Shown here one piece after another: positions 23,668-35,833 of a stretch of DNA of 64,000 nucleotides. This DNA comes from Sabethes cyaneus (taxonomy: Eukaryota > Arthropoda > Insecta > Diptera > Culicidae). The position numbers and the translations under genes were made by a program. The first letter of the stretch is position 1; every line of letters starts with the position of its first letter. Under the pieces are notes generated by a model, which had not been told where the DNA came from, ran no database searches, and was given only the letters and a program-made list of their open reading frames with translations. The stretch covers positions 162,275,142 through 162,339,141 of the forward strand of contig NC_071354.1 of the NCBI RefSeq assembly GCF_943734655.1. The letters run 5' to 3'.

Positions 23668-23850
23668 TCAAGGCAAAACTTGTTTGTCAACAATGTTTTT
23701 AGTTTTACCAGGAGCAAGTATGCACAAATTATTGGCCGAGCCCATTCTGGAGCATGCCACATAAAGTTGACTATGGGAAAACCATGGTGTTCTCAGATCA
23801 ACTCCTCACTGTTTGAATGATTGCCCCTGTGACTCAAATAGAGCCGGCCA
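23668..23850 (-). pseudogene. Helitron (PIF1-type) helicase C-terminus, broken
   Basis: The minus strand reads SQGQSFKQ, a TGA stop, then GVDLRTPWFSHSQLYVACSR and MGSANNLCILAPGKTKNIV, ending at a TGA at 23668-23670. This is the signature C-terminal end of the PIF1-like helicase of Helitron rolling-circle transposons. There SQGQ belongs to the last helicase motifs and LYVACSR is highly conserved. The in-frame stop breaks it, and the rest of the helicase and the Rep nuclease are not recognisable upstream (towards 24.3 kb). It shows that the surrounding repeat field is at least partly Helitron-derived. Confidence 0.85.
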
Positions 23851-23999
23851 GCAACACTTAGCACTAAGGTTCGAACACTTTTTATACGGGTCACTTTGAT
23901 TCGGCGTATAAGTACACTTGACAAATGTACAGCTGGGAGCATTGCAGTTTAGTGTTTCGTATTTTGATTTTTTGTATTGTACGGATAAATTGTTACAGT

Positions 24000-24330
24000 C
24001 ATGTGGGCGTGACTCCCCCCTTTCTGTCAGCAACCTCCTGTCATCAGCTCCCTCTTTTGTTATCGTCTCCACCCTATTAGTCTCACCCCCCTTTGTCAAC
24101 CCCCGGTGCTAATTCCCTGATGTCAAGGAACATGTGTGCCAAGTTTGATAAAGAACGCTTAAGGCGTTTTGGAGTTATGCCCCCCCCCCCTATTGGGGAC
24201 CCTCCCCCCCTATCAGGGAATCTCCCTCCTTCGTTTTTTTTAACCCCCCAGTGCTGACTCTCTTATGCCAAGGAACAATTGTGCCAAGTTTGGTGGAGAT
24301 CGGTCAAGGCGTTCTGGAGTTATGGTGGAA
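24000..24330 (+). repeat. Degenerate GC-tract tandem repeat, plus orientation
   Basis: Two or more units contain a GTGCCAAGTTTG(G/A) phrase, then AAGGCGTT(T/C)TGGAGTTATG, alternating with C-rich tracts such as a run of 13 C near 24181. The reverse-oriented counterpart lies at about 25240-25340. It leads directly into the CATACAAA array. Confidence 0.75.
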
Positions 24331-24660
24331 CATACAAACATACAAACATACAAACATACAAACATACAAACATACAAACATACAAACATACAAACATACA
24401 AACATACAAACATACAAACATACAAACATACAAACATACAAACATACAAACATACAAACATACAAACATACAAACATACAAACATACAAACATACAAACA
24501 TACAAACATACAAACATACAAACATACAAACATACAAACATACAAACATACAAACATACAAACATACAAACATACAAACATACAAACATACAAACATACA
24601 AACATACAAACATACAAACATACAAACATACAAACATACAAACATACAAACATACAAACA
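24331..24660 (+). repeat. (CATACAAA)n octanucleotide array, 330 bp
   Basis: About 41 perfect copies of an 8-bp unit. Because 8 is not a multiple of 3, every frame cycles through the same peptide (TYKHTNIQ on +, FVCLYVCM on -), producing long but meaningless ORFs on both strands. The lack of variants implies a recent expansion. Confidence 0.97.
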
Positions 24661-24684
24661 TTCTCACGCTCACTTTTATATATA

Positions 24685-24808
24685 GGGTGATTTATATATT
24701 TTGGACAGGCGTTACGCGTACTCTATTTTGGACTTTTGCGGCTAAATTAAATGGAAAATGTCCAAAACAGAATAGGCGTAACGCTTGTCCAAAATACATA
24801 AATCACCC
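24685..24808. mobile_element. 124-bp palindromic MITE with TA target duplication
   Basis: Ends GGGTGATTTATATATTTTGG and the reverse complement of a near-identical sequence, flanked by TA at 24683-24684 and 24809-24810. The arms extend about 45 bp, through ACAGGCGTTACGC. TA duplication points to a Tc1/mariner-type mobiliser. A second copy lies at 51567-51682. Confidence 0.9.
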
Positions 24809-24819
24809 TATAGATAGAT

Positions 24820-26630
24820 AGATGAAAGCAACTTGGAAAGAAAAAAATGAGATATCAAAAAATAAATTGGAAAGGTGAATGTAAAATGGCAAAAAAGAAG
24901 TCAAAATGAGAAATGAGAAAAGGAAAGGGAAAGAGAAATGGTAATGAAAAAGGGAAATCACTTTTCAGAAATGTATAAAATGTAAAAACGAAATGGAAGA
25001 GAGGTTTCCAGAAAAGATCTCCCAAGTTGGTCGCTGTGGTTCAGTGTCCTACTAGTAAACAAATTAAAAAGAAAATGCAAATTAAAATTATAAGAGAAAA
25101 GGGGAAAGGTTCATATAAAAGGATAAAATAGGAACCAAAATTGGAAGCAGAAAAAAACAAAAATAATCGGAAAAACAAAAAAGAATTTGCATAACTAAAT
25201 TGAAAAAAAAATGAACAAAATATAGTAATAAAAAAGTGAACGTATGTTTGTATATTCCGCCATAACTCCAGAACGCCTTGACCGGTCTCCACCAAACTTG
25301 GCACACGTGTTCCATGACATAAGGGAATCAGCACTGCTGGGTGGGAAGTCCAAATAAGTAAAAGAGGCTACCTTTCTCTTTCATTTAGACCAATTACAAT
25401 TGCGCAAGAAATTAGGTTAAGGAGGAGGGCTCTGAGGAGAAATATATGAAAAAGGCTTTGTCTCTCTTCCGTTATAGGGATTTTCAGATGCATAATTGTC
25501 TAAGTGACAGAAGGAGGAGCTGACTGTGAGGGACTTTAGAGGGGAGGGGGGTTTAAGCAAGGAACGTGAGTCCAAAACGCCTGGACTGTTTTTCATTAAA
25601 CTTGGCTTGGTTCTTTCACATAAAAGAATCAGCGCAGGGGAGCAGGGGAGCAGGGGAGAGATTTTCATAGAGCAAACAGATGCATAATTAGCTGCCTGAA
25701 CGGTTCTTCTTCAAACTTTGCCCACATGTATTTTGACATAAAAGAATCAGGGTAGGAGGGATTGACAAAACTGAGAGGCGGTATCTTACAAGTAGGGAGG
25801 AAGATACAAATTGAGTAAAGGGCTGCGTTTCTTTTGCGTTTGGAACGATCAATAGCAGCTGTACAAGTGGCTGGACGGCAAGAGGAGATTTCTGAAAGGT
25901 GGATGGCCACCCTACCATTGACAACGGGGAGGCCCAAAAACGTGAAAATGATTTGTGTCGATTTATAGAGATTACCGAAAAGAATACAGATTTACAAGTG
26001 GCTGGGGGCAGTAGGAGCGGTGAGCTGAGAAAGGGTAGACACATTCAAATGAAGAAAAAGGGTTTTATTTCTTGCATTATGAGAATTTTCGTTACAATAA
26101 TAGATGTACAAGTAGCTGAGAGATAAAGGGACCTCGACCTAGATCGGCCAATCAATTAGCATAGTAATAAAAGTAAATAGGAAACGACATTTGAGAGATA
26201 ATTTAAACGAAGAACGAAAAGAAATATGAACATTTCATCAAATGGACTATGTAAATTCAAAAGGAAAAGAAAAAAGGGACATGTGAAGTGAGAATAGGAA
26301 AGGTAAGAATAGTAAACTAAAAAGTCAAATAGGAAAGGATGATGAAGGATGATGGAAAGCATAAATGAAGATGGAAGGAAAATGAAAAATTGGCAAAAGA
26401 AATGAGATGAGAAGGAACATAAATGAATATGGTATAAGATAGAAAGGAAGATCTGAGTGAAGAAAATAAGCAATCGGGAAATATACGGGAAACAACGAGG
26501 AGTAAGGCAAACATGGAAAAGAAACAAAAGAATGTAAATGAGAAAGAAATGGCAAGAAAAACTTTAAAAAATTGAAGGGGAAACAGGAAAATAAAATGCC
26601 AAAAAACGAAAACGAAAATGAAAACGAAAA
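24820..26630. repeat. Polypurine field with inverted degenerate repeats
   Basis: The plus strand is overwhelmingly A and G. At 25240-25340 the unit from 24.25 kb recurs in reverse (CCACCAAACTTGGCACACGT; CAGAACGCCTTGAC). Further degenerate units marked by CATAAAAGAATCAG are spaced over 25560-26130, with TGTACAAGTGGCTG phrases near 25860, 25990 and 26105. No protein is encoded; long minus ORFs here (for example 26156-26527) are low-complexity Phe/Leu/Ser artefacts of the purine bias. Confidence 0.75.
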
Positions 26631-27150
26631 CTGAAAACTGAAAACTGAAAACTGAAAACTGAAAACTGAAAACTGAAAACTGAAAACTGAAAACTGAAAA
26701 CTGAAAACTGAAAACTGAAAACTGAAAACTGAAAACTGAAAACTGAAAACTGAAAACTGAAAACTGAAAACTGAAAACTGAAAACTGAAAACTGAAAACT
26801 GAAAACTGAAAACTGAAAACTGAAAACTGAAAACTGAAAACTGAAAACAGAAAACTGAAAACTGAAAACTGAAAACTGAAAACTGAAAACTGAAAACTGA
26901 AAACTGAAAACTGAAAACTGAAAACTGAAAACTGAAAACTGAAAACTGAAAACTGAAAACTGAAAACTGAAAACTGAAAACTGAAAACTGAAAACTGAAA
27001 ACTGAAAACTGAAAACTGAAAACTGAAAACTGAAAACTGAAAACTGAAAACTGAAAACTGAAAACTGAAAACTGAAAACTGAAAACTGAAAACTGAAAAC
27101 TGAAAACTGAAAACTGAAAACTGAAAACTGAAAACTGAAAACTGAAAACT
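26631..27150 (+). repeat. (CTGAAAA)n heptanucleotide array, 520 bp
   Basis: About 74 copies of CTGAAAA with only one obvious variant unit (CAGAAAA near 26848). The left edge grades from AACGAAAATGAAAACGAAAA, showing how the unit arose from the polypurine field. The period is 7, as in the GTAAAAA array at 4.5 kb, although the sequence differs. Confidence 0.97.
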
Positions 27151-30100
27151 CGTAAAAAGCAGTTTACCTAATGCAGTTACCTGAGTTTACCTAATTAGAA
27201 ACCTCCGAGTTAGGGGGCCTTATAGTCACAAGTTAACGAGTTTGCCTGGTCACTCACGGATTCCATTCTTAGTAGAATTCGACCATTCGATGTTGAGTGA
27301 CTTTATCGTGGGTTTATTCTAGGTCCCCTCTACATGCTTTCTGCATAATAAATTCTGCATTTACCAACAATGACGCTTCTAACCATGGCAAATTGATAAG
27401 AATTGATTGGTACTGGCCTGAAGAGTATCATGAAGTCTCTTGTACAAATGCAATTTATAAATACTCTTCCCATTTTCTGGCACGAGATTGGTTGAAAAGC
27501 AGTAAAAGCATAAAAAGAAAAACAATAGTGGTAACACTGACAGTTCAACCCGGATAATAAGCAGCAGTTCACTTGCTCCATAGTGATATTGCAAAAAGAA
27601 CGAAGTGCAGAATACAGAAAAAACAGCTAGAGGATATCACAATTGACCAAAACACTGGCCACAGTGATAATGTCCACACAGAAAAAAAACTACCGTACCA
27701 CAGTATTGTTGCTATCTAATCAAAGACGCACGAGAAGTTATAAATATGAAACATCATCTAAAACATTCCTTTATGGCATACAATGTCAGCTACCCTCTTC
27801 ATCATTTAAAATTTGACCTCACCTTTCGGGAAAAAGAAAAACGGCTCCACCGATCGGGTCACCCAAACATGTGTATCACATTATTGTTATGAAGATCAGC
27901 CGTGGCAGTGATTCAGCTTTCGCAAATTGGTCATCACTAAACAACAACCGGTTTAAGAACGAATTTACACCCAGTAGTAGTGTCGCCCACTGATTATTGG
28001 AAATGAGATTTTGTTGTCGTTCAAAACGATACTAGCGATCGTATCAAAGCGGTAGGCAGTAGAAGAGACTGCATGGATTTGAAAACTGGTTGGCCCACCA
28101 GTCAGATATATGTACGGTGAATGGGATGACCAATTTTGCATCGACTGATTTATGGGATTTTGCTTTTATCCCCTTGAGAGATTTATTAAAATTCCAAATA
28201 GGCGCAGAACAAACTTTATTTTGCATCCGGAAATTTGATTGTGAAGAGTAAGTAATTTTTATCTTTGCGTGCATATATTTCGTAAACTATAGAACTGTTT
28301 CACTGATTTACATTCACCGCTAAGAGAGTTCAAAATTAAACAAAAAACTTTGATTAATAATAGTATAACATACTTTTTGACATTTATTTAATTCCCAACT
28401 TTTAATCGTCAAAGGATACAAATTAGCAGACGCAACAATTGAAAAAGGTCAAACCAGCAGGGACTGACAGTTTATTATTTTTATGATTCAAGGGTGACTG
28501 CTTAGAATTCGGATAGTTTTCAAATAAATAACATTAACGATCAGGCCACATTCGCATCAGAAATCAACGCTGAATTATGAATATTTGCCTGCTAGCAAAA
28601 TTTTAATATGCAACACGAGAAGGTTTTCCCATAATAGACAAACATTTCGAAGTGAAGGTCACCGCGGCGCGGTTTGTTTGAGAGATTAATTATTGCATTA
28701 CATTTGATGCGATTTTTATTCGTAAATTTTTAATTGTTTTTTGGTGGTCTGTTCAAACTGAGAGCCGAAACCAGCTTACTTGCAAATAAAAACCAATAAT
28801 TTATTACTTATTTGTTTAATGTTTGTGACACGAAGTACCTTTTTTCTGATGAAATTCAACTAGTTACATTTCTACACCACATCACTACCAAACTTTCACT
28901 ACTTTAAATTAACAAATTACCACTATTACTATTAGCTCAACTACCAAACAACTCTGACTTTTATTTGAGATAGTGATAGATTTTTATTAAGCTGATTTTC
29001 AGAGTTGTTCATTCTACGCAAACTGTCATACTTAGGATAAAAGAAAACTTTTAATTATATCCTATTATTGTTTTCAATGTACTAAATTTATTTCAGTAAT
29101 CCCATAGACGAGTTAGTGCGAAATCTGTTGCTCAAAGCTAAAACGTACATCGTTTTGGAGCGACGCCAGTTGCATGAACTAAAAACTTGTTCACAGACAA
29201 GCGTAACGTATGTTTGCGGAACCTGCTAATTGCTTAAGCAAATGATTGATGGATTACGATCATTTTTCTCGGTATGAAATGCTGCAAGCTTACAATTACT
29301 AAACACACATGAAGTATTTACAAACACATTGTAGTTTACCTTGACCTTGCAACTGAACTTGTCTAACTTGTATGGAAAAGATTAGCTCAAAGGGTGGCAT
29401 TTTGACATTTTCATACAGAGCCATCTAAACATTCAAATTTTAGTTGGTAAAAGTCAAAATAGCGGAAAAGCTTGTTGTTATACCTTGGTTCCAAATTTAG
29501 CAGCAATTGTACATTGCTCTCATGATAAGTAAACTTTCTATTTAATTCATTGATGTGATTATCTTACAACATGTAAAATATTCTAGCAGTGCCAATTAAA
29601 TTCTCTCAAATACAAGCACCCAAAACTGCAATAGACCAATATATAGTAGTTAAAAAAAAATTAAAATTAAAATTAAAAAGTGAATATTAAATCACATAAA
29701 TGATAAACCTAATTACTGCTTTGCTTGGACAAATGAGACCTCTTACGTTGCCGTACTCATCAATCACTTCAACTGTATTGAACGAACTCTCTTAACTATT
29801 AAGAGGTTATCTGATACTGCTTGTATGTTTACACTCTATGTAAGTACCGCATTGAACGAGCGTTGGAGTATTCCGGTTTTGGCTGCTCCAAAAGTCCTAG
29901 AGTTCTTGATTAATGTCTACACGTTCACAGACATCGGTACAAGTCATTTACAGTAGGTAATTCAATTTATGATGAAGCCTTTCCGATACGCAAAATTAAC
30001 TCCTGATAATCGATGCAGCTAGATTGCTAATAGATATAAAAACATTAATTTAACTAATGCCTATCATAGTCTGCTGTATAGTTATGGTATGCTTCTTCGA

Positions 30101-31009
30101 TTCGATTCGACCGTTGAAAACAACAACATAAAACAGGTTCTGTATTTGTCAATTTTATGAGTCCGAGCTCTATGCGATGAATCAGCCGTGGGAATAAGTT
30201 GTTTGTAACAAAATTTTAAATGAACCAGTTGAACGGTTGTCTAGGCCTGATGTCTGATAGTTAATATTATGGCTTTCGTAGCTTGCAGAGATGAAAACTA
30301 GAATATTTGAATATCCACTGGTGGTGGAGAAATCCGATATGCAGATAAACTGGCAAAAAGGAAATTACTGACGTGCCCAGGGTGTGTCACACTGAGGCAC
30401 GTGCCCCACTTTCTGTGTAAAATTTAGTGTCATAAATTATACATTTCGGCGATACAGATCAGATGACCTACATTTCGATCAATAGAACGGTAGATGTTGT
30501 GCTTGTGACCGAGTCCGTTTCAAGATGTAGGTTCGGGCTGAAAAGTCTCAAATTTTCATCATCTTTTACCTACGGGCAGTGTTCATAAACTTATTGATAA
30601 TAACAATATTGAAAAAATACAAAGTCTTTTGTTTTGCCAGAAAACTCAAGGGAATTTTCCGACTTTCTCGAACATCGGACAATATTTTAAAAGATATTGT
30701 GATTGCCACGGGCATTTCGACTAACTATTCTTCGATATTGATTCTTCTCACCCAGTTGTAGTTTGAGCATTAGCCCGTTGTATGTGTCCTTACAATTTCC
30801 ACTTTCTATTTGTAAATTATCATCATCCAACTGCAGCTTAGAACCAATTATTTTAAATTCCACGTTCTTTACATACTTTATTTTGGCACTGTTGATTATG
30901 AGCCCTTCCTTCACTCATTGTACTTTATAAGGCTGTTCCACAGTTCTGCGGCCGATCCCGATGACATAAATGACATTCGCAAAACCAAACAATGTATCAG
31001 ATGGAATCG
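27151..31009. other. Long stretch without recognised genes
   Basis: About 3.9 kb of AT-rich DNA. ORFs are short (86 codons or fewer) and unrecognised. A phrase GGCACGTGCCCCAC at about 30398 recurs inverted near 35305 (GTGGGGCACGTGCCC) with some flanking similarity, which suggests a dispersed repeat end. Nothing else can be supported. Confidence 0.45.
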
Positions 31010-33165
31010 AATTCGAATTTCTCGAGTTCGATTAGTTTTTGAGTTTCGCAAAAATTTCTGTTTTATTTGTATGAGAGTCCATATCCCCCTACCACAGGGG
31101 TGAGAGGTCTCTAACTATCGTAAAATAAATTCAAGACTCCAAAATCTCCCACATGCCAAATTTGGTTCCATTTGCGTGATTAGTTCTCAAGTTATAACGA
31201 AATTTGAATTTCATTTGTATGGGAGCTCCCCTCTTAAAAGGGGAAGGGGTCGTAATTCACCATAGAAAAAATTTCTGCCATCTAAAACTCACACATGCCA
31301 AATTTGGTTCCATTTGATTGATTAGTTCTCGAGATAAGAGGAAATATGCATTTCATTTGTATGGAAGCCCACCCTTAAAAAGGGGAGATGGGCCACAACT
31401 CGCTTTCTAAAGAAGACAGGGGTCTCAATTCACCATAGAAAAAAATCTTGCGTCCAAAACCACTTACATGTCAAATTTGGTTCCATTTGCTTGATTAGTT
31501 CTCAAGTTATGAGGAAATTTGTTTTTCATTTGTATAGGAGCCCCCCTCTTAAAGTGGGGAAATCCATAGAAAATATACCATAGAAAATATTCTTGCCTAC
31601 AAAAACACCCACATGGTAAATTTGGTTCCATTTGCTTGATTAGTTCTAGAGTTATGAGGAAATTTGTATTTCGTTTGTATGAGAGCCCCCCCTCTTAAAA
31701 AGGTAAGGGGTCCTAATTCATCATAGAAAAAATGGTTGCCTCCGAAAACATCCACATGCCAAATATGGTTCCATTTGCTTGATTAGTTCTCGAATTATGA
31801 GGAAATTTGTATTTCATTTGTGTAGAAGCACCCCCTTTTAAAGTTGGGAGGGGTCCTAATTCACCATAGAAAATATTTTTGCCTCCAGAAACCTCCACAT
31901 GCCAAATTTGGTTCTATTTGCTTGATTAGTTCTCGAGTTATGAGGAAATTTGAATTTAATTTGTATAGGAGCCCCCCCCCCCTACTAAAGTGGGTAGGGG
32001 TCCCAATTCATCATAGAAAAAAATTTTGTCTCCAAAAACACCCACGTGTCAAATTTGGTTCCATTTGCTTGATTAGTTCTCGAGTTATGAGGAAATTTGT
32101 ATTTCGTTTGTATAGGAGCCCCCCCTCTTAAAGTGGGGAGGGGTTCTAATTCACCATAGAAAATATTCATGCTCTAGAAAACTTTCACATGCCAAATTTG
32201 GTTCCATTTGCTTGATTAATTCTCGAGTTATGAGAAAATTTGCATTTCATTTGTATAGGAGCCCCCCTTCCTAAAGTGGGGAGGGGTCCCAATTCATCAT
32301 AGAAAAAAATTTTGTCTCCAAAAACACCCACGGGCCAAATTTTGTTCCATTTGCTTGATTAGTTCTCGAGTTATGAGGAAATTTGTATTTAGTTTGTATA
32401 GGAGCCCCCCCTCTTAAAGTGGGTAGGGGTCCTTATTCACCATAGAAAATATTCTTGCCCTCGAAAACTTTCACATGCCAAATTTTGTTCCATTTGCTTG
32501 ATTAGTTCTTCAGTTATGAGGAAATTTGTATTTCATGTGTATAGGATCCCCCCCTCCTAAAACGGGGAGGGGTCCCAATTCATCATAGAAAAAAATTTTG
32601 TCTCCAAAAACACCCACATGCCAAATTTGGTTCCATTTGCTTAATTACTTCTCGAGTTATGAGGAAAATTGTGTTTCTTTGGTACTGGAGCCCCCCTCTT
32701 AAAGTGGGGAGGGGTCCTAATTTACTATAGAAAATATTCTTGCCCTCGAAAACCTTCACATGCCAAATTTGGTTCCATTTGCTTGATTAGTTTTCGAGTT
32801 AAGAGGAAATTTGTATGGAAGCCCCCCCATTCAAAGAGGAGAGGAGTTATAATTCCCCTTATAAAGAGGGGAGGGGTCTCAATTTACCATAGAATAAATT
32901 ATTGTCACCGAAAACACCCCCATGCCAAATTTTGTTCTATTTGCTTGATTAGTTGTCGAGTTATGCAGAAATTTGTGTTTCATTTGTATGGGAGCCCCCC
33001 CTCTTAGTGGGGGGAGGGGTTTCTAACCATCATTAAAACCTTTCCTGGCCCCAAAAAACCTCTACATGCATATTTTCATGCCGATTGGTTCAGTAGTTTT
33101 CGATTCTATAAGGAACATACGGACAGACAGACAGAAATCCTTCTTTATAGGTATAGATAGATAGA
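31010..33165 (+). repeat. 143-bp tandem repeat, about 14 units
   Basis: The marker phrase GGTTCCATTTGCTTGATTAG recurs at a modal spacing of 143 bp from 31168 to 33081 (spacings include 142, 143, 145 and 147, with two longer ones of 173 and 162). Each unit also has a TATGAGGAAATTTGTATTTC stretch and a GGAGCCCCCC...GTGGGGAGGGG hairpin-like GC block. From about 32.0 to 32.8 kb units alternate between two types (CCAAAAACACCCAC versus CGAAAACTTTCACATG). The array ends in ACGGACAGACAGACAG and ATAGATAGATAG runs. Repeated open frames on + reflect the unit, not a gene. Confidence 0.93.
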
Positions 33166-33778
33166 TTAAAACGTTAACACCCTGACCAGTCAGATTTATT
33201 GCTGCTAATATGTAGAATATTAGTGTTCCACACCGAAACCTTGTTATAAGAGACCATTTTGCCATATTCTAGTATTGTCTTAGCAAGCAAACGAAAATTA
33301 GCCTAAGCAAAATGTGTTGCAGAAAGAAAGTTGTTATCAATCGGTTTCATGCCACAAGAAGCAACTAAAAGGATTTTGCTAGAAATTGAGATTAACCAAT
33401 TGAATATAGTTATTTTGATAAATAGCGCGGTGATTTTATTCGCTTCTTATAGCAATAAGTACGATAAAATTTAATGCGCATATGTTGCACAACTATGGAG
33501 ACTGCTGAAAATTTATTTTTTATGCTATCGGATATTTTATTATGGTCGCTATGAACCAAATCGATCATGATGATCTGACAGTAAAAGTTTGACTTTCTGC
33601 TTACGGATGTATTTTCTAGTTGACAAAGCTGGCTGACTGATTTAACCAGAGCAAGCTATATGCTTATAGTTTTGTATCAAAAAAAATTGCTAAATTATGG
33701 CGTTGGCCGTTAAGCAGCGAAAGGCATAATCGACTTCATTGTTGCTTTCAGCAGAGCTTGATAAGTCTACTTGAGCTT
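33166..33778. other. No gene seen
   Basis: AT-rich spacer. Confidence 0.45.
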
Positions 33779-33877
33779 ATAACCTGATTCTTATACTGCC
33801 GCTACTCGCATAACAGTCCCATTTTTAATGAAGTTTTCTATACAAAAGGGAATGTTATGCGGCAGAATAGAGGTTAT
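33779..33877. mobile_element. Short foldback/MITE-like element
   Basis: The left arm has ATAACCT, TGCCGC, CGCATAACA. The right arm is its gapped reverse complement, TGTTATGCGGCAGAATAGAG then GTTAT. The arm order is conserved, with two small extra segments on the left. No clear target duplication. Confidence 0.5.
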
Positions 33878-34118
33878 AAAAACCTTCTAAGGAGTGGGCA
33901 AGGCACTTTTATAGCCGTCATCAGAAAGTTCTGGTGGAGCTCGTAGTTTCATTAGCGGTTTTATGAAATTTGTCATGAAAACCACTAAAGGTACGTAATA
34001 AAACTTAAAATTGTTACTTAGGATGTTGCCTAGAGCATGCAGTAATATACATTACAGTAAACATTCAATGCAATGCAATTGCTGTGTAAACTATCTTTTA
34101 TATTTATGGTGCTACAAT

Positions 34119-34176
34119 GCTGCTATCCCGTTGATAGCCAAGTGAACGTTCATTAGGTTACCAACGGGATAGCAGC
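34119..34176. repeat. Perfect 15-bp inverted repeat
   Basis: GCTGCTATCCCGTTG at 34119-34133 and its exact reverse complement at 34162-34176, 28 bases apart. It sits at the left edge of the LINE fragment that follows, so it may mark a small foldback insertion or the breakpoint. Confidence 0.85.
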
Positions 34177-34985
34177 CGCATGTCGGGACGAGGTGGAAAA
34201 CTTGGTCACAATTAAGTTAGATGCTAACAATTCTTTGATTAGCAATGGCGATATAACAGAAGGAGATAGAACGGTTAATCTAGGAGTACCCACAAACGAT
34301 AATAGCTTTCCGACTGCCAAACTCGCAGAGATCCGGCGAGAAATTAGTCAACTGAAGAATAATAGAACCATCAGAAAGGACCGACTCCTGACGGAACTCT
34401 ACAAAACTAACAAAGAATTATGTTACAGGAACTTACACGGTTCACTGGACAAATCCTTTAAAAATATCGGGAGTACCACATATGCATACATTAATGCATC
34501 GTAGATTTTAAAACTGCATACGATACGGTTGAGCGCTAACAGACAAACTGGAAAAACGGACAAACTGACGCGACTGCTCAAAGCTGCACTGGAGTGAGTG
34601 ATGCGCCACTTGCGTGTTTCGGGAATACTCTAGAGTCCTTTCGAATCTACGCCAGACTAAAACCAGAGGATCAAAAACCAAATATATGGTAGAAAGAACC
34701 TACACAGAAAACAATGTTCGCCTCCGGTTCATGAATCATTAGTTCATATACTTCGGATCTCTTATCTTTGAGCACAACAATATGAGTAAGGAGATTCAAT
34801 GACGCATACAAACAGGAGGTTGTGCCTACTTTTCCATCCACGAGACGCTTGGATTAAGGAGTATACCCTGCGCTCAAAGCTGACGAAGTATAAAACGCTT
34901 ATCAGACCTGAAGTCCTCTACGGACTTGAGACTGTAACTTAGCTTTCCAAAGATATAAGTGCGCTTGCCAGTTCAAGATTCTTGT
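34177..34985 (+). pseudogene. RTE-like LINE, internally deleted copy
   Basis: The frame reads LAEIRREISQLKNNR and KDRLLTELYKTN, the stretch just before the reverse transcriptase. It then jumps over much of the palm domain to traces such as LTRLLKAALE, VMRHLRVSGIL and FGSLIFEHNNMSKEIQ. These match the order of the copy at 41.7-42.7 kb, but the segment with the catalytic FADD box is missing. Multiple stops are present. This is a dead, shortened copy. Confidence 0.8.
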
Positions 34986-35719
34986 TTCGACAATTTTCAG
35001 TAGTTATTTTTATTTTGGTTTTCCTCCACCTAGGCACAAGCTCCCAATTTTTGAGAAAAACGTGCTGCTCAAGTCAAAAGTACCTCTATCTAAATTTGAC
35101 TTGGCAATGACCACTATAAAAGTTTAGGTAATTGTTATTCCGCATTAAATCTTCATGAAATTTAATACAACTGAGCAGTTACAGATTTGTTACTCGAGAT
35201 TCTTCTTACTTTGAAATTTATATTCCCTCCAGTTCATAAATCATGATCCTCTGATTCATAAACACCGGTCTAATGATGAATATAAAATTTTAAACAAAAT
35301 GTGGGGCACGTGCCCATGCAAGAGACTATCAATCCAATACAAAATATTTATAAGTAGAGTTCTCTAAGTCCACTGCGTGGTCGGTCAGCCCTTGAGATGG
35401 TACTCGCCCTGACCGTGTAATTATAGTATCCTCTTCGTTGCGGTCACATGTGCTCGAGAGATTGAAACGTTAAAAATCCATTAGCGACGAACTCTTTTTT
35501 CCGAACGCAGTTGCGTGGCGTTGCCGCACGCAAGCCCGTAGACCTATCACGCACACCTATCGATACATTCTATCGTTCACTTGTCGAACAGAGATGACCA
35601 AAATAACACGCAAACTTACCGCCGAGTGACCAGTTTTACATAAATTGTGCAAACGAATTAGTAAGCGACTGAGGAGAGCAAGAATTTTTCAAGTTCACTG
35701 TCAACAGCAGACGCTGCTG
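34986..35719. other. No gene seen
   Basis: Spacer. The 35450-35640 part is GC-richer and would fit a 5' untranslated or regulatory region of the small ORF that follows, but no motif proves it. Confidence 0.35.
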
Positions 35720-35833
35720 ATGGCAGATGTGTCAGCCGAAATGACAGCAGCAACAGCAGCAGCACAGGCGACCGACGATACTGTCTATGGAGACGTGGGA
35801 TACCAGTTTAGTTGGCACAGATTATGTGATTAG
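35720..35833 (+). CDS. Small hypothetical ORF, possible exon
   Basis: An ATG at 35720 opens 37 codons: MADVSAEMTAATAAAQATDD, then a Tyr/Trp/His-containing end, stop at 35831-35833. The composition (Ala/Thr-rich start, then VYGDVGYQFSW) is unlike the surrounding AT-rich noise, and the DNA is GC-richer. I recognise no family. No convincing splice donor precedes the stop, although a GTGATT just before it is possible. It could be a micropeptide, an alternative first exon or chance. Confidence 0.25.
   Translation: MADVSAEMTAATAAAQATDDTVYGDVGYQFSWHRLCD

Noticed and set aside
24240..24821. Long ORFs with TYKHTNIQ or FVCLYVCM repeats on both strands
   Set aside because: They are forced by the 8-bp CATACAAA array, which cannot produce stops in these frames. 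No start context, domain or conservation supports a gene.
26156..26555. Minus-strand ORFs rich in Phe/Leu/Ser that look like membrane proteins
   Set aside because: The plus strand is a polypurine field, so the minus translation is automatically F/L/S-rich in all frames. Three overlapping frames look alike.
31844..33007. ORFs with repeated HAKFGSICLIS-type peptides
   Set aside because: The peptide repeats follow the 143-bp tandem unit; frames break at unit-length changes and no complete protein emerges.
24000..33165. CRISPR-like array because of regular repeats
   Set aside because: Units are contiguous tandem repeats without unique spacers, in a eukaryotic setting.
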